Shown in pieces: positions 8,959 through 19,730 of a DNA stretch of 64,000 bases. The first letter of the stretch is position 1. Every line of letters starts with the position of its first letter. The stretch is from Sphingomonas sp. Lineage in GTDB: Bacteria > Pseudomonadota > Alphaproteobacteria > Sphingomonadales > Sphingomonadaceae. Below the pieces are notes generated by a model, which saw nothing but the letters and a program-made list of their open reading frames with translations, searched no databases and was not told where the DNA came from. Location: contig JAFOMG010000017.1 in NCBI GenBank assembly GCA_017418975.1, positions 558,001-622,000 of the forward strand, read 5' to 3'. The position numbers and the translations under genes were made by a program.

Positions 8959-9249
8959 TTACGGTTTGTCGAACTCAGCTTCGTATAGGCGAAGAAGCTC
9001 CGTCATTGTGAGTTCCGCGTCTGCTGGACTCGGCGCACGATACCCGCTCTTTTCGACCACAGCGCGCGCCGCAGTATCGCCGGTTCGCGCCGCCTCGATG
9101 CCCTCGGCCAAAGTCATCCGAAAATCATTATCTAGATCGGGATAGGCCCGCCCTAAATCTGCCATTTCCGCCGCGGCCGCTTCCAACGTCTCTTGGCGGA
9201 CATAAGCGCCAAAAATCTGCTGAAGCCGCTCGCTCAGATTTGTATCCAT
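8959..9249 (-). CDS. small hypothetical acidic protein
   Basis: The start chosen is the ATG at 9249: aaggga lies about 6 bases upstream of it but abuts the alternative ATG at 9255. The 96-residue product is all-helical looking and acidic, ending LLRLYEAEFDKP. There is no signal peptide, membrane segment or recognised motif. Base composition is visibly lower in GC than the flanking genes, which hints at recent acquisition. A 12-base perfect palindrome (9309-9320) lies about 60 bases upstream and could be an operator. Function unknown. Confidence 0.5.
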   Translation of the reverse strand: MDTNLSERLQQIFGAYVRQETLEAAAAEMADLGRAYPDLDNDFRMTLAEGIEAARTGDTAARAVVEKSGYRAPSPADAELTMTELLRLYEAEFDKP

Positions 9250-9308
9250 ATACATCCCTTAGGCGCGAAACTCTGGTCGCGCTACGACCGCTTCCCACCC
9301 AAGACCGG

Positions 9309-9320
9309 CCGATTAATCGG
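9309..9320. promoter_or_regulatory. 12-base palindrome, possible operator
   Basis: ccgattaatcgg is a perfect palindrome in an AT-richer intergenic stretch, about 60 bases upstream of the small acidic gene's start at 9249. Its size and position suit a dimeric repressor site, but there is no other support. Confidence 0.3.
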
Positions 9321-9412
9321 ATATACCGAAAGCTGTCGTTTATGGGTTCACACCCTAAGGGCGAGACTGCATCAGCGAATCCTTCATCCCCCGCACCGCG
9401 CTGCGGGAGCCG

Positions 9413-9697
9413 CTACGAAGCGTTCCCCGGCTGCACATGCGCCCACCAGTCGAGCATGTCGGTGGTGACCCAGCCATTGATGTAGTTGAGATAGAAGATC
9501 GCGAAGAGGATCGTCGCCACGATCGTGGTGCGGAACGCGATCCGCCTCGCGTTGAACTCGTGCGGCGCGCTCGGCGCCTGGCCGGGGACCAGCGCCACCC
9601 CCGCCTCCTCGCTCGTCTTCACGCCGAACGGCAGGACGAGGAACACCGAGAAGGCCCAGAACAGGAAATAGATGGCGAGCGCGGATTTCCAGGGCAT
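9413..9697 (-). CDS. DUF1467 family membrane protein
   Basis: The 94-residue protein has two transmembrane helices (about 5-25 and 58-78) and matches DUF1467, a family found in alphaproteobacteria just downstream of RNase J. The start MPWKSALAIYFLFWAFSVF and the loop VLPFGVKTSEE are characteristic. Here it follows rnj by 59 bases as the last gene of the nuo-birA-coaX-rnj run. The biochemical role is unknown. Confidence 0.85.
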   Translation of the reverse strand: MPWKSALAIYFLFWAFSVFLVLPFGVKTSEEAGVALVPGQAPSAPHEFNARRIAFRTTIVATILFAIFYLNYINGWVTTDMLDWWAHVQPGNAS

Positions 9698-9756
9698 GGC
9701 GCGGTAATAGGACGCCGCAAGCGCAAGCGAAAGCCATCATCGTCGTCGAAGGACGA

Positions 9757-11394
9757 TCAGGCCTCGATGATCAGCACGTCGACGATCGGCTTCTTGCCGG
9801 TGTAGCGGAAGGCGGCGCGGCGCACCGCCAGGCGCACGGCCTCGCGCAGCTTCTCGATATCGCCCCGCCCTTCCTTCTTCACCGCTTCCGCGGCGGCCTC
9901 GCCGGCCTCGGCGATGAAGTCCTCGCGGTCTTCCTCCACCGGCACGCCCTGGAGGCGGATCTGCGGCTCGCCGAGCAGCCGGCCCTGGCGGATCGCCACC
10001 GCGGCGCTGATCTGGCCGTGGAAGGAGATGCGGCGGCGCTCGTTGATCGTGGTGCCGTCCGCCGGCAGGATGATGTCGCCGTCGAGCACGAGCCGGCCCG
10101 CCGGCGCCTGGCCCACGCGCTCGGGGCCGTCCGGGGCGAGCCGCCAGATCTCGCCATTCACCTGGTTGATCGCCCTGGGCACGCCCAGCGACAGCGCGAA
10201 GCGCGACTGCTCGTGCATGTGACGGACTTCGCCGTGCACGGGCAGGATGATCTCGGGCCGGATCCACTTGTACATCTCGGCCAGCTCGGGGCGCCCGGGA
10301 TGGCCGGAGACATGGATGAATGCCTGGCGATCGGTGATGATGTCGACGCCGGCGGCGGCCAGCGTGTTCATGATGCGGCCGATCGCGATCTCGTTGCCGG
10401 GGATCTGGCGCGAGGAGAAGACGACCAGATCGCCCTCGGTGAGCTTGAGCGGATGCGAGCCCTCGGCGATGCGGTTGAGCGCGGCGCGCGGCTCGCCCTG
10501 CCCGCCCGTGGCGACGATCAGCACCTTGTTGCGCGGCATCGTCATCGCCGTGTCGAAATCGACCGTCTCGGGAAAGTCGCGCAGATAGCCGGTCTGTTTG
10601 GCGACGCGCAGGATGCGATCGAGCGAGCGCCCGGCGACGCACAGCGCCCGGCCCGTGTCCTGCGCCACTTCGCCCAGCGTCTGGAGGCGCGCGGCGTTGG
10701 AGGCGAAGGTGGTGACCAGCACCCGGCCCTTCGCGGCGCCGATCACTTCGTCCAGCCCCTTGCGGACATCCCCTTCCGAACCCGAGGCTTCGGGATTGAA
10801 GACGTTGGTGCTGTCGCAGACCAGCGCGAGCACGCCCTTGTCCCCGATCGCGGTCAGCTCCTCCGCGGTCGAGGCGCCGCCCAGCGCGGGCGCGTCGTCC
10901 AGCTTCCAGTCGCCGGTGTGGAAGACCCGGCCATGGGGCGTCTCGATGAGGACGGCATTGCCCTCGGGGATCGAATGGGCGAGCGGGGTATAGGTGATGC
11001 GGAACGGCCCGAGATTGAACGGCCCCTCCTCGTCGACGACGTTGAGCTCGACCTTCTCCTCGATGCCTTCCTCTTCGAGCTTGCCGCGGATCAGGCCGGC
11101 AGTGAACGGCGTGGCATAGAGCGGCACGCCGAGATCGGCGGCGAGATAGGGCAGCGCGCCGATATGATCCTCATGGCCGTGCGTGAGGACGATGCCGAGC
11201 AGGTCGTCGATCCGCTCCTCGATGAACTGCAGGTCGGGCAGGATCACGTCGATCCCCGGATAATCGGGGCTGCCGAAGGTGATGCCGCAATCGACCATCA
11301 GCCATTTGCCCTGGCAGCCATAGAGATTGACGTTCATGCCGATCTCGCCGGAGCCGCCCAGCGCGAGGAAGAGGAGTTCGTTTTCTGGAGTCAC
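9757..11394 (-). CDS. rnj: ribonuclease J
   Basis: This is a 545-residue metallo-beta-lactamase/beta-CASP nuclease. The HGHEDH metal motif is at 72-77, the beta-CASP insert follows, and the later motifs HTGDWKLD and VSGHPGRPE are present. RNase J has 5'-3' exonuclease and endonuclease activity in mRNA decay and rRNA maturation. The start is a GTG at 11394 with agga 5 bases upstream. A 102-base palindromic spacer separates it from coaX. It is cytoplasmic and of normal length for the family. Confidence 0.95.
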   Translation of the reverse strand: MTPENELLFLALGGSGEIGMNVNLYGCQGKWLMVDCGITFGSPDYPGIDVILPDLQFIEERIDDLLGIVLTHGHEDHIGALPYLAADLGVPLYATPFTAGLIRGKLEEEGIEEKVELNVVDEEGPFNLGPFRITYTPLAHSIPEGNAVLIETPHGRVFHTGDWKLDDAPALGGASTAEELTAIGDKGVLALVCDSTNVFNPEASGSEGDVRKGLDEVIGAAKGRVLVTTFASNAARLQTLGEVAQDTGRALCVAGRSLDRILRVAKQTGYLRDFPETVDFDTAMTMPRNKVLIVATGGQGEPRAALNRIAEGSHPLKLTEGDLVVFSSRQIPGNEIAIGRIMNTLAAAGVDIITDRQAFIHVSGHPGRPELAEMYKWIRPEIILPVHGEVRHMHEQSRFALSLGVPRAINQVNGEIWRLAPDGPERVGQAPAGRLVLDGDIILPADGTTINERRRISFHGQISAAVAIRQGRLLGEPQIRLQGVPVEEDREDFIAEAGEAAAEAVKKEGRGDIEKLREAVRLAVRRAAFRYTGKKPIVDVLIIEA

Positions 11395-11416
11395 GATGAT
11401 CCTATGCTCTGTTCGT

Positions 11417-11497
11417 CGTCCCGGCGGAAGCCGGGATCTGAGGCGGCAAACGCACCGCCGGCGGCACGTGACCCCGGCCTCCCGCCGGGATGACGGC
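11417..11497. repeat. palindromic repeat pair (GC-rich intergenic family)
   Basis: Between rnj and coaX lie two hairpin-forming copies in opposite orientation, cgtcccggcggaagccggga and accccggcctcccgccgggatgacgg. They match copies at 18200, 33087 and elsewhere. Confidence 0.7.
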
Positions 11498-12273
11498 TAT
11501 CTGCTGGCGCGTTCCCACAGCATCGCCAGCCCCTGGATGGTGAGATCCGCCTCGAGCGCATCGAACACATCCGTATGCTTCTCGAACAGCACCGCGAGAC
11601 CGCCGGTGGCGATCACCTTCACGGGGCGACCGATCTCGGCCTTCATCCGCGCGACCAGCCCCTCGATCATCGCGACATAGCCCCAATAGATGCCGATATG
11701 CATCTGGTCCACCGTGTTGCGGCCGATCACGCTGGCGCTTTGCGGCGCTGTGATCGCGATGCGCGGCAGCTTGGCCGCGGCGGTGACCAGCGCATCCAGC
11801 GACAGGTTGATGCCGGGCGCGATGATCCCGCCCTTATAGGCGCCGCGATAATCGACCAGCTCGAACGTGGTGGCGGTGCCGAAATCGATGATGATCAGGT
11901 CGCCGGGATGGCGGGCATGGCCGGCGATCATGTTGAGCGCGCGGTCCGCGCCCAGGCCCTGCGGCTCCTCCACGTCGAGCGGGAAGCCCCATTCGGCCTT
12001 GCCCTGCCCGGCGATCACCGCCTCGGTCTTGAAATACTTGCTGCTGAGCACCTGCAGATTGTGCAGCGCGCGGGGCACCACCGTGCCGATGATCACGCCG
12101 GAGACGTCGGCGCGGTCATAGCCTTCCAGACTGAGCAGCTGGCTGAGCCACACCGCATATTCGTCGGCCGTGCGCCGCGGATCGGTGGCGATCCGCCAGC
12201 GCGCGCGAACCTCGCCGCCTTCGAGCAGGGCGAAGACGACATTGGTGTTGCCGGCATCGATCGCGAGCAGCAT
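11497..12273 (-). CDS. coaX: type III pantothenate kinase
   Basis: The open frame extends far upstream, but the ATG at 12273 gives the 258-residue family length and starts at the phosphate motif DAGNTN (6-11). Also present are [23 protein letters not shown] and the second phosphate-binding loop [10 protein letters not shown]. CoaX phosphorylates pantothenate in the first step of coenzyme A synthesis, is ATP-dependent and needs a monovalent cation. It begins 11 bases after the birA stop, in the usual alphaproteobacterial order nuoN-birA-coaX-rnj. Confidence 0.95.
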   Translation of the reverse strand: MLLAIDAGNTNVVFALLEGGEVRARWRIATDPRRTADEYAVWLSQLLSLEGYDRADVSGVIIGTVVPRALHNLQVLSSKYFKTEAVIAGQGKAEWGFPLDVEEPQGLGADRALNMIAGHARHPGDLIIIDFGTATTFELVDYRGAYKGGIIAPGINLSLDALVTAAAKLPRIAITAPQSASVIGRNTVDQMHIGIYWGYVAMIEGLVARMKAEIGRPVKVIATGGLAVLFEKHTDVFDALEADLTIQGLAMLWERASR

Positions 12274-12284
12274 GGCGGGGCCTC

Positions 12285-13043
12285 TCAGAGCAGGAACACG
12301 TCTGCGGCGTGAATGACATGGCTGGTGCCGTCGGCCAAGCGCAGGATGAGCGCGCCTTCGCCGTCGAGCCCGCCGAACAGCCCGTCCATGCTGGTGCCGT
12401 CGGCGAGCCGGGCGGTCAGCGCGGTGCCGATCGGGTGCGCCCGCGCGAGCCAGCGCTCGCGGACCGGCGCGATTCCTTCCCGCCAGCGCGAGACCCAGCG
12501 GGCGAAGCTCTCCGCCAGCGTCTCCGCGAAGAGCTGCGGATCGGGGGCAACGCCGTGCGCGGCCAGGCTGGTGGCCTTGCGGTCGATATCCTCCGGGTGG
12601 TGCGCCAGGTTGACGCCGAAGCCCAGGATCACGGCGTCCCCTACCCGCTCGAGCAGGATGCCGGAGAGCTTGGCGCCGTCGATAAGGACATCGTTGGGCC
12701 ATTTCAGCATCGGCTGGCCGGGGGCCGGACCGGCAGTCCGGAACGCCGGGACCGGGCTCGGGCCACCGCCGGGGAACAGGAAGGTCGAGACCGTCTCTTC
12801 CAGCGCCACCGCGGCCACGAGCGCCAGCGTCGCGGGCGCCGGCTCCCCGAGGCGCGTCCGCACCAGCGTGGACACATAGAGGTTGCCGGGCGGCGACTGC
12901 CACGCGCGACCCTGGCGGCCCTTGCCCGCACGCTGCCGCTCGGCCCGCAGCCACAGGCCTTCGCTCGCCCCGCTGCGGGCGAGCTCGGCCATGTCGGCAT
13001 TGGTCGATCCCGTCTCCGCGACGGTCCGGACCGTCGCGGTCAG
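12285..13043 (-). CDS. birA: biotin-[acetyl-CoA-carboxylase] ligase, non-standard start
   Basis: This is a monofunctional biotin protein ligase without the N-terminal DNA-binding domain. The catalytic core is clear: [37 protein letters not shown] and the GFGVNL strand. It activates biotin to biotinyl-AMP and attaches it to carboxyl carrier protein. The first ATG (12992) would cut off the conserved substrate motif ETGSTN, which is encoded just upstream in frame (residues [13 protein letters not shown]). The frame back to nuoN holds no ATG, GTG or TTG. The only near-cognate start I see is CTG at 13043, overlapping the nuoN TGA, and it is used here with caution. Confidence 0.85.
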   Translation of the reverse strand: MTATVRTVAETGSTNADMAELARSGASEGLWLRAERQRAGKGRQGRAWQSPPGNLYVSTLVRTRLGEPAPATLALVAAVALEETVSTFLFPGGGPSPVPAFRTAGPAPGQPMLKWPNDVLIDGAKLSGILLERVGDAVILGFGVNLAHHPEDIDRKATSLAAHGVAPDPQLFAETLAESFARWVSRWREGIAPVRERWLARAHPIGTALTARLADGTSMDGLFGGLDGEGALILRLADGTSHVIHAADVFLL

Positions 13044-14488
13044 AACAGCGCCTTCGCGGCGGCGCCGGTCCAGATCTCGAGATAGCCGAGCAGCGGCCAG
13101 CCCAGCGGCGAGATCACCGCGGCGGCAACCGTCAGCAGCACGCCCTCGACCGGGTCGGTGCGGCCGCCAAAGGCGGGCGCCGGCTCGTCGAAATACATCA
13201 CCTTGATGATGCGGAGGTAATAATAGGCGCCGATCGTCGAGGCGGCGGCGGCCACCGCGGCGAAGACATAGAGGCCCGCATGCACCGCCGCCAGGAACAC
13301 CTGCAGCTTGGCGAAGAAGCCGAGCAGCGGCGGGATACCGGCCAGGCTGAACATGAAGATCGCCAGCCCCACGGCGAGGCCGGGCCGCGTGCGCGACATG
13401 CCGGCCAGGCTCGAGATCGTCTCGACCGGGCGACCCTCATGATCGCGCATCTGCAGCACCACCAGGAAGCTGCCCAGCGTCATCACCACATAGATCGCGA
13501 CATAATAGAGCACGCTCGACACGCCCGCCTCGCCACCGGCGGCGAGGCCGACCAGCGCGAAGCCGACATTGGCGATCGACGAATAGGCGAGCAGCCGCTT
13601 GATATTCTCCTGGCGGATCGCGGCGACCGAACCGAAGATGATCGAGGCGAGTGCCGCGAAGACCACGATCTGGCGCCAGTCGGCGATCGCCGGGCCCATC
13701 GCATCGATCGCCACGCGAGTGGCGAGCGCGATCGCGGCCACCTTCGGCGCCGAGGCGAAGAAGGCGGTCACCGGGGTCGGCGCGCCCTCATAGACGTCCG
13801 GCGTCCACATGTGGAACGGCACGGCCGACATCTTGAAGGCCAGGCCCGAGAAGACGAACACCAGGCCGAACAGCAGCCCGATCTTCTGGTCGCCCGAGGC
13901 ATAGGCGTCGGCGATGCCCGAGAAGAGCGTCGTGCCCGAGAAGCCATAGACCAGCGAGATGCCGTAGAGCAGGATGCCCGAGGCCAGCGCGCCGAGGACG
14001 AAATACTTCAGGCCCGCTTCGGCCGAGCGCGTGTCGCGCCGCATGAAGCTGGCAAGGATATAGGCCGAGAGGCTCTGCAGCTCGAGGCCGACATAGAGGC
14101 TCATCAGGTCGCCCGCGGAGACCATCATGCCCATGCCCGTCACCGCGAGCAGGATCAGCACCGGATATTCCGGGCGCAGATCGTCGCCCGAGGTCTGCTG
14201 GAAGAAGCGCGGCGCGATCAGGATCGAGACGCCGGCGGCCAGGAAGATCAGCGCCTTGGCGAAGGCGGCGAACATGTCCGGGCGATAGAGGCCGCCAAAG
14301 GCCTCGCCGCCGGCCGAAGCCGGGCCGGCCAGGGCGATACCGGCGCCGATCAGCACCGCGATCGCGGCCCAGCTGACCAGCCTGGTCGACTGGGCGCCGC
14401 CCCATGCGGCGACGAGCAGGAGGAGGATCGCGCCCAGGGCGAGCACGAGCTCGGGCAGCGCCATCATCAGTTGCAGCGAATAGTTCAT
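13040..14488 (-). CDS. nuoN: NADH-quinone oxidoreductase subunit N
   Basis: The 482-residue antiporter-like membrane subunit of complex I has about 14 transmembrane helices. It contains the proton-channel signature around [32 protein letters not shown] (key Glu) and [20 protein letters not shown]. It is one of the three proton-pumping subunits. Its start overlaps the nuoM stop by one base (ATGA), and its stop runs into birA. It is the last of the 14 complex I genes. Confidence 0.97.
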   Translation of the reverse strand: MNYSLQLMMALPELVLALGAILLLLVAAWGGAQSTRLVSWAAIAVLIGAGIALAGPASAGGEAFGGLYRPDMFAAFAKALIFLAAGVSILIAPRFFQQTSGDDLRPEYPVLILLAVTGMGMMVSAGDLMSLYVGLELQSLSAYILASFMRRDTRSAEAGLKYFVLGALASGILLYGISLVYGFSGTTLFSGIADAYASGDQKIGLLFGLVFVFSGLAFKMSAVPFHMWTPDVYEGAPTPVTAFFASAPKVAAIALATRVAIDAMGPAIADWRQIVVFAALASIIFGSVAAIRQENIKRLLAYSSIANVGFALVGLAAGGEAGVSSVLYYVAIYVVMTLGSFLVVLQMRDHEGRPVETISSLAGMSRTRPGLAVGLAIFMFSLAGIPPLLGFFAKLQVFLAAVHAGLYVFAAVAAAASTIGAYYYLRIIKVMYFDEPAPAFGGRTDPVEGVLLTVAAAVISPLGWPLLGYLEIWTGAAAKALF

Positions 14489-16065
14489 CAGTGCGCCTCC
14501 CCGTGCGCAACAGGGGCAGCGGCGTGGGATGCGCCATGTTCAGCGGCGGCGGGCGCGGGCCTGCCGGCGGTCGGAGCCGAGTCACCGGCGGGCGCGGCGC
14601 GCTCGATCCGGGCGACCAGCTTCTGCACGTCGCCGCGCATCGGCTTCATGAAGCTCTCCGGATAGACGCCCATCCAGAGCGTCACCGCGGCCAGCGCGCC
14701 GAGCATCGCGAACTCGCGCAGGTCGAGATCCGGCATCGCCTTCACATCGTCCTTGGTCAGGTCGCCAAAGGCCACCCGGCGATACAGGTACAGCATATAT
14801 GCCGCGCCCAGGATGATGCCGGTGGTGCCGAGCAGCGCATAGAGCGTCGAGACCTGGTACAGGCCGGCAAGGCTCAGGAACTCGCCGATGAAGTTGCTGG
14901 TGCCCGGCAGGCCGACCGAGGCCATGGTGAACAGCAGGAACAGCACCGCGTAGCGCGGCATGTTGATCGCCAGGCCGCCATAGCGGTCGATCTCGCGCGT
15001 GTGCAGGCGGTCGTAGATCACGCCGACGCAGAGGAAGAGCGCGCCCGAGACCACGCCGTGGCCGAGCATCACCATCATCGCGCCCTCGATGCCCTGCGCG
15101 TTGAACGCGAACAGGCCGAAGGTAACGATCGCCATGTGCGCCACCGACGAATAGGCGATCAGCTTCTTCATGTCGCTCTGCACCAGCGCGACGAGCGAGG
15201 TGTAGATCACCGCGACGGCCGACAGGGCGAAGACCAGCCAGATGAACTGGGCGGACGCCTCCGGGAACATCGGCAGCGAGAAGCGCAGGAAGCCATAGCC
15301 GCCGAGCTTCAGCAGCACGCCCGCCAGGATCACCGAACCCGCGGTCGGCGCCTGCACGTGCGCGTCGGGAAGCCAGGTATGGACCGGCCACATCGGCATC
15401 TTCACCGCGAACGAGGCGAAGAAGGCCAGCCATAGCCATGTCTGTATCTGCGGCGGGAAGTCGTGCTGCATCAGCGCCGGGATCGACGTCGTGCCCGTGG
15501 TCAGGATCATGTAGATGATCGCGATCAGCATCAGCAGCGAGCCGAGCAGCGTGTACAGGAAGAACTTGTACGACGCGTAGATGCGGTTGGCGCCGCCCCA
15601 GATGCCGATGATCAGGAACATCGGGATCAGGCCGCCTTCGAAGAAGACGTAGAACAGCATCAGGTCCTGCGCCGCGAAGGTGCCGATCATCAGCACTTCG
15701 GTGGCGAGGAACGCGGCCATATATTCGGGCACGCGCTTCTCGATCGAGAGCCAGCTCGCCCCGATGCAGACCGGCATCAGGAAGACCGAGAGGGCGATCA
15801 GCAGCAGCGCGAAGCCGTCGATGCCCAGCGCCCAAGCGAACTCGGCGCCGCCGATGCCGAACAGGCGGACATGCTCGACGAACTGCCACTGGGCAGCGCC
15901 GTCGCCGCTCTGGAAATTGGCCCAGAGCAGGATGCCGAGCGCCAGGTCGACAAAGGTGGCGGCAAGCGCCAGCCAGCGCGCCGATTGGGCGTTGAGGAAC
16001 AGGCAGGCGACCGCGGCGAACGCGGGCACCGCCAGCATGACGGTGAGGATCGGGAAGCCGCTCAT
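14488..16065 (-). CDS. nuoM: NADH-quinone oxidoreductase subunit M
   Basis: The 525-residue antiporter-like complex I subunit includes [20 protein letters not shown] (pumping Glu), [20 protein letters not shown] and the discontinuous helix region [10 protein letters not shown]. It pumps protons in the membrane arm. The C-terminal 40 residues are an Ala/Pro/His-rich tail beyond the usual end ([18 protein letters not shown] onward), which is variable in the family. It overlaps nuoL by four bases and nuoN by one, so it is translated with them. Confidence 0.97.
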   Translation of the reverse strand: MSGFPILTVMLAVPAFAAVACLFLNAQSARWLALAATFVDLALGILLWANFQSGDGAAQWQFVEHVRLFGIGGAEFAWALGIDGFALLLIALSVFLMPVCIGASWLSIEKRVPEYMAAFLATEVLMIGTFAAQDLMLFYVFFEGGLIPMFLIIGIWGGANRIYASYKFFLYTLLGSLLMLIAIIYMILTTGTTSIPALMQHDFPPQIQTWLWLAFFASFAVKMPMWPVHTWLPDAHVQAPTAGSVILAGVLLKLGGYGFLRFSLPMFPEASAQFIWLVFALSAVAVIYTSLVALVQSDMKKLIAYSSVAHMAIVTFGLFAFNAQGIEGAMMVMLGHGVVSGALFLCVGVIYDRLHTREIDRYGGLAINMPRYAVLFLLFTMASVGLPGTSNFIGEFLSLAGLYQVSTLYALLGTTGIILGAAYMLYLYRRVAFGDLTKDDVKAMPDLDLREFAMLGALAAVTLWMGVYPESFMKPMRGDVQKLVARIERAAPAGDSAPTAGRPAPAAAEHGASHAAAPVAHGEAH

Positions 16066-18188
16066 CGCGCGATCACCCAGGTCAGCGCGGCAGTGAGGCC
16101 GATCAGCATGATGAAGGCATAGGCGTAGACATATCCGGATTGCAGCCGGGCAGCGCCGAAGCTGCCGAGCTGGACGACCTTGGCGGCACCGTTCGGGCCG
16201 AACCGGTCGATCGTGGCTTCGTCACCCTGCTTCCAGAACAGGCGGCCGATCGCGAAGGCGGGGCGCACGAACAGGAAGTTGTAGAGCTCGTCGAAATACC
16301 ATTTGTTGAGCGAGAAAAGGTAGAGCGGGCGGAACGCCTCGGCGAACTTCGCGGGGAAGCCCGGCGACACGATGTACGCGCCATAGGCAATGGCCAGGCC
16401 GCTCAGCATCGCGATCGTCGCGCTGAGCTTCACCCACACCGGCACCTCGTGCATCGCGTGCATCAGATGCTCGTTGAAGGCGATGGCGCCGCGCCAATAG
16501 CTCTCGCCCGCGCTCGGCTCGATGAACGCGCCGTGGAAGACGAAGCCGGCAAAGATCGCGCCCAGCGTGAGCAGCACCAGCGGGATCAGCATCACCACCG
16601 GGCTCTCGTGCGGATGATAGCCCGCCGTGCCCTCGGCATGATGGCCGTGCAGGATCTCGTCCGCGGTCGGCGCGTGGTCGCTGACTTCCGCCTCGCTGTC
16701 GTGATGCTCGTCATGGCCATGGCCGTGATGATCATGGACGGCGTGCTGGATATGCTCCGAGCCCGCCCAGCGCGGCTTGCCGTAGAAGGTGAGGAACACC
16801 AGGCGCCAGCTGTAGAAGCTGGTGAGCAGCGCCACGAGCACGCCGACCCAGAAGGCGCTGGTCTGCCCCACGGCATAGCTCGCCTCGATGATCGCGTCCT
16901 TCGAGTGGAAGCCGGCAAAGCCGAAGGCGACCGGATTGCCGAACAGCGCGGGGATGCCCACGCCGGTGATCGCCAGCGTGCCGAACAGCATCGTCCAGAA
17001 GGTGACCGGGATGTGCTTACGCAGGCCGCCATAGAAGCGCATGTCCTGCTCATGGTGCATCGCATGGATCACCGAGCCGGCACCCAGGAACAGCAGCGCC
17101 TTGAAGAAGGCGTGCGTGAACAGGTGGAACATCGCCGCACCATAGGCGCCGACACCGGCGGCGAAGAACATGTAGCCGAGCTGCGAGCAGGTCGAATAGG
17201 CGATCACGCGCTTGATGTCGGTCTGCGTCGTGCCGACGGTGGCGGCGAAGAAGCAGGTCGCGGCGCCGACAAAGGTCACCACGCCGAGCGCGACGGCGCT
17301 CTGCTCGAACATCGGCGACATGCGGCACACCATGAACACGCCGGCGGTCACCATGGTCGCGGCGTGGATCAGCGCCGACACCGGGGTCGGGCCTTCCATC
17401 GCGTCCGGAAGCCAGGTGTGCAGACCAAGCTGCGCCGACTTGCCCATCGCGCCGACGAACAGCAGCAGGCAGAGCACCGTCATCGTGTCGAAACGGTGGC
17501 CGAGAAAGCCGATGGTCGAGCCGTGCATGTTCGGCGCGGCGGCGAGGATCGTCGGAATGTCGATCGTGCCGAACACCAGGAAGGTGCCGAAGATACCGAG
17601 CATGAAGCCCAGGTCGCCGACCCGGTTGACCACGAACGCCTTGATCGCGGCGGCGTTGGCGCTCGGCTTGCGGAACCAGAAGCCGATCAGCAGGTAGGAG
17701 GCGAGGCCCACGCCTTCCCAGCCGAAGAACATCTGGACCAGGTTGTTGGCCGTCACGAGCATCAGCATCGCGAAGGTGAAGAGCGACAGATAGGCGAAGA
17801 AGCGCGGCTGGTCCGGCTCCTCGCTCATATAGCCCCAGCTATAGAGGTGGACGAGCGCCGAGACGCTGGTCACCACCACGAGCATCACCGCGGTCAGGCT
17901 GTCGACGCGCAGCGCCCAGTCGACCTGCATCGAGCCGCTGGTCATCCAGGTAAAGACAGGCTCGACCCATCCTCCGCCCGGGATCGCATTGGCATCGAAT
18001 ATCATCGTTCCGGAACCGAAATTACCGGTCAGGAACTGGAGGAAGATCGGCCAGCTGAGCCCGCAGGCAAGGAACAGCGAACCCGTGGTGATCACCTTGG
18101 GGAACGTGTTGCCGAAGGACTTGTTCGAAAGCCCGGCCACGGCTGCCGCGAGCAGCGGCAGGAATACGATGAAATGGATCGACGACAT
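16062..18188 (-). CDS. nuoL: NADH-quinone oxidoreductase subunit L
   Basis: The 708-residue distal pumping subunit of complex I shows the motifs [39 protein letters not shown] and [14 protein letters not shown]. The C-terminal lateral helix that clamps NuoM and NuoN is expected in the last 150 residues. A His/Asp-rich loop of about 40 residues lies before it ([16 protein letters not shown], near 475-515). Such metal-binding-looking loops occur in other alphaproteobacterial NuoL proteins. The spacer to nuoK holds a palindromic repeat pair. Confidence 0.97.
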   Translation of the reverse strand: MSSIHFIVFLPLLAAAVAGLSNKSFGNTFPKVITTGSLFLACGLSWPIFLQFLTGNFGSGTMIFDANAIPGGGWVEPVFTWMTSGSMQVDWALRVDSLTAVMLVVVTSVSALVHLYSWGYMSEEPDQPRFFAYLSLFTFAMLMLVTANNLVQMFFGWEGVGLASYLLIGFWFRKPSANAAAIKAFVVNRVGDLGFMLGIFGTFLVFGTIDIPTILAAAPNMHGSTIGFLGHRFDTMTVLCLLLFVGAMGKSAQLGLHTWLPDAMEGPTPVSALIHAATMVTAGVFMVCRMSPMFEQSAVALGVVTFVGAATCFFAATVGTTQTDIKRVIAYSTCSQLGYMFFAAGVGAYGAAMFHLFTHAFFKALLFLGAGSVIHAMHHEQDMRFYGGLRKHIPVTFWTMLFGTLAITGVGIPALFGNPVAFGFAGFHSKDAIIEASYAVGQTSAFWVGVLVALLTSFYSWRLVFLTFYGKPRWAGSEHIQHAVHDHHGHGHDEHHDSEAEVSDHAPTADEILHGHHAEGTAGYHPHESPVVMLIPLVLLTLGAIFAGFVFHGAFIEPSAGESYWRGAIAFNEHLMHAMHEVPVWVKLSATIAMLSGLAIAYGAYIVSPGFPAKFAEAFRPLYLFSLNKWYFDELYNFLFVRPAFAIGRLFWKQGDEATIDRFGPNGAAKVVQLGSFGAARLQSGYVYAYAFIMLIGLTAALTWVIAR

Positions 18189-18199
18189 CAGAAGAACCT

Positions 18200-18282
18200 C
18201 GTCCCCCCGGCGAACGCCGGGGCCTCAGGCGAGAGCGCGGGACAGGAGCCGCACGAGATCCCGGCTTTCGCCGGGATGACGG
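18200..18282. repeat. palindromic repeat pair between nuoK and nuoL
   Basis: Two hairpins, gtccccccggcgaacgccgg and gatcccggctttcgccggga, face each other within the 109-base spacer. This is the only sizeable non-coding gap inside the nuo run, so it may affect mRNA processing or stability between nuoK and nuoL. Confidence 0.7.
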
Positions 18283-18297
18283 AATTGGGCACGCGCA

Positions 18298-18603
18298 TCA
18301 CCCCTTCATCCGATTGACGTCTTCGACCGAGATCGTGCCGCGGCCGCGGAAGTAGATAACGAGAATGGCGAGACCGATCGCGGCCTCGCCGGCAGCGACG
18401 GTGAGCACGAACATCGCGAAGACCTGGCCCACCAGGTCGCCGAGCGCGTTCGAGAACGCCACCAGGTTGAGGTTCACGGACAGCAGGATCAGCTCGATCG
18501 CCATCAGGATGACGATCAGGTTCTTGCGGTTCATGAAGATGCCGAGCACGCCGAGCGTGAACAGGATCGCGCTGACGACGAGATAATGGAAGAGACCGAT
18601 CAC
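18298..18603 (-). CDS. nuoK: NADH-quinone oxidoreductase subunit K
   Basis: This 101-residue subunit with three transmembrane helices belongs to the complex I membrane arm. The two buried glutamates of the quinone-coupling path lie in [13 protein letters not shown] and [11 protein letters not shown]. It starts at ATG 18603 overlapping the nuoJ stop by four bases. Length and motifs are as expected. Confidence 0.97.
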   Translation of the reverse strand: MIGLFHYLVVSAILFTLGVLGIFMNRKNLIVILMAIELILLSVNLNLVAFSNALGDLVGQVFAMFVLTVAAGEAAIGLAILVIYFRGRGTISVEDVNRMKG

Positions 18604-19211
18604 AGCTCGACCCCCTGCCCCACGGGATGGTTCACGTTGCGGGTCGCGTCCTTGGCGCGGCGTTGGACCTGGCGGCTGATCTTCTGCGGCTTGACGTCGG
18701 TGCGCGGACGCAGCGTCAGCACGATCGCGCCGATCATCGCGACGAGCAGCACCAGGCCGGCGCCCTCGAACACGAACAGGTAGCGGGAATAGAGAAGCTG
18801 GCCGATCGCCTCGATATTGGGCACCTTGGCATCGACGGGCGCGACCCGACGGCCGAGTTGCAGCGCGCCGGCGCTATAGGCACCGGCGGCAATCAGGATC
18901 TCGGCGACCAGTGCAATGGCGAGCGCAAACCCAACGGCCGCGTACTTCATCACGCCGGCGCGCAACTCCGCGAAGTCGATGTTGAGCATCATCACCACGA
19001 ACAGGAACAGCACGGCGACGGCACCGACATAGACGATGACGAGCAGCATCGCGATGAACTCGGCATGGGCGAGCACCATCAGCCCGGCGGCGTTGAAGAA
19101 CGCCAGGATGAGCCACAGGACGGAATGGACCGGGTTGCGCGACAGGATCGTCATGAGGCCGGAGGCACACACGACGAACGCAAACAGGTAAAAGGCGAGG
19201 ATCTGGATCAC
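18600..19211 (-). CDS. nuoJ: NADH-quinone oxidoreductase subunit J
   Basis: The 203-residue complex I membrane subunit has five transmembrane helices. The conserved third-helix region reads [18 protein letters not shown], containing the pi-bulge that rotates during turnover. A basic soluble tail (about 165-203) is longer than in E. coli but common in alphaproteobacteria. It lies 33 bases after nuoI and overlaps nuoK. Confidence 0.97.
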   Translation of the reverse strand: MIQILAFYLFAFVVCASGLMTILSRNPVHSVLWLILAFFNAAGLMVLAHAEFIAMLLVIVYVGAVAVLFLFVVMMLNIDFAELRAGVMKYAAVGFALAIALVAEILIAAGAYSAGALQLGRRVAPVDAKVPNIEAIGQLLYSRYLFVFEGAGLVLLVAMIGAIVLTLRPRTDVKPQKISRQVQRRAKDATRNVNHPVGQGVEL

Positions 19212-19244
19212 GGAATCGAACAGCCCCTGTAGATTGGCGTGCGC

Positions 19245-19730
19245 TTAACGGTACGGTGCATCGGCGGCAAGGTTCGCGGCGATCGCGCGCTCCCAGCGAT
19301 CGCCGTTCTCGAGCAGCTTCTCCTTCTGGTAGATCAGCTCCTCGCGGCTCTCGGTGGCGAACTCGAAGTTCGGCCCCTCGACGATGGCATCGACCGGGCA
19401 GGCCTCCTGGCACAGGCCGCAATAGATGCTTTTGGTCATGTCGATGTCGTAGCGCGTGGTGCGGCGGCTGCCGTCTTCGCGCGGCTCGGCCTCGATCGTG
19501 ATCGCCAGCGCCGGGCACACCGCCTCGCACAGCTTGCACGCGATGCAGCGCTCTTCGCCATTGGGATAGCGGCGCAGCGCATGCTCGCCGCGGAAGCGGG
19601 GCGAGATCGGGTTCTTCTCGTACGGATAGTTGATCGTCGCCTTGGGCTTGAAGAAATACTTCAAGGTCAGCGCGTGCGCCTTGACGAATTCCCAGAGAGT
19701 CCAGGTGCGGATGAAATGGGCGATGCTCAT
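19245..19730 (-). CDS. nuoI: NADH-quinone oxidoreductase subunit I (two 4Fe-4S clusters)
   Basis: The 161-residue peripheral-arm subunit carries two ferredoxin motifs, [13 protein letters not shown] and [20 protein letters not shown], which bind clusters N6a and N6b. These pass electrons toward N2. Its ATG overlaps the stop of the small secreted-protein gene upstream (ATGA) rather than nuoH, which is the usual neighbour. Confidence 0.97.
   Translation of the reverse strand: MSIAHFIRTWTLWEFVKAHALTLKYFFKPKATINYPYEKNPISPRFRGEHALRRYPNGEERCIACKLCEAVCPALAITIEAEPREDGSRRTTRYDIDMTKSIYCGLCQEACPVDAIVEGPNFEFATESREELIYQKEKLLENGDRWERAIAANLAADAPYR

Noticed and set aside
16140..18317. 725-residue plus-strand open frame
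   Set aside because: Shadow of nuoL; strange composition and no domain.
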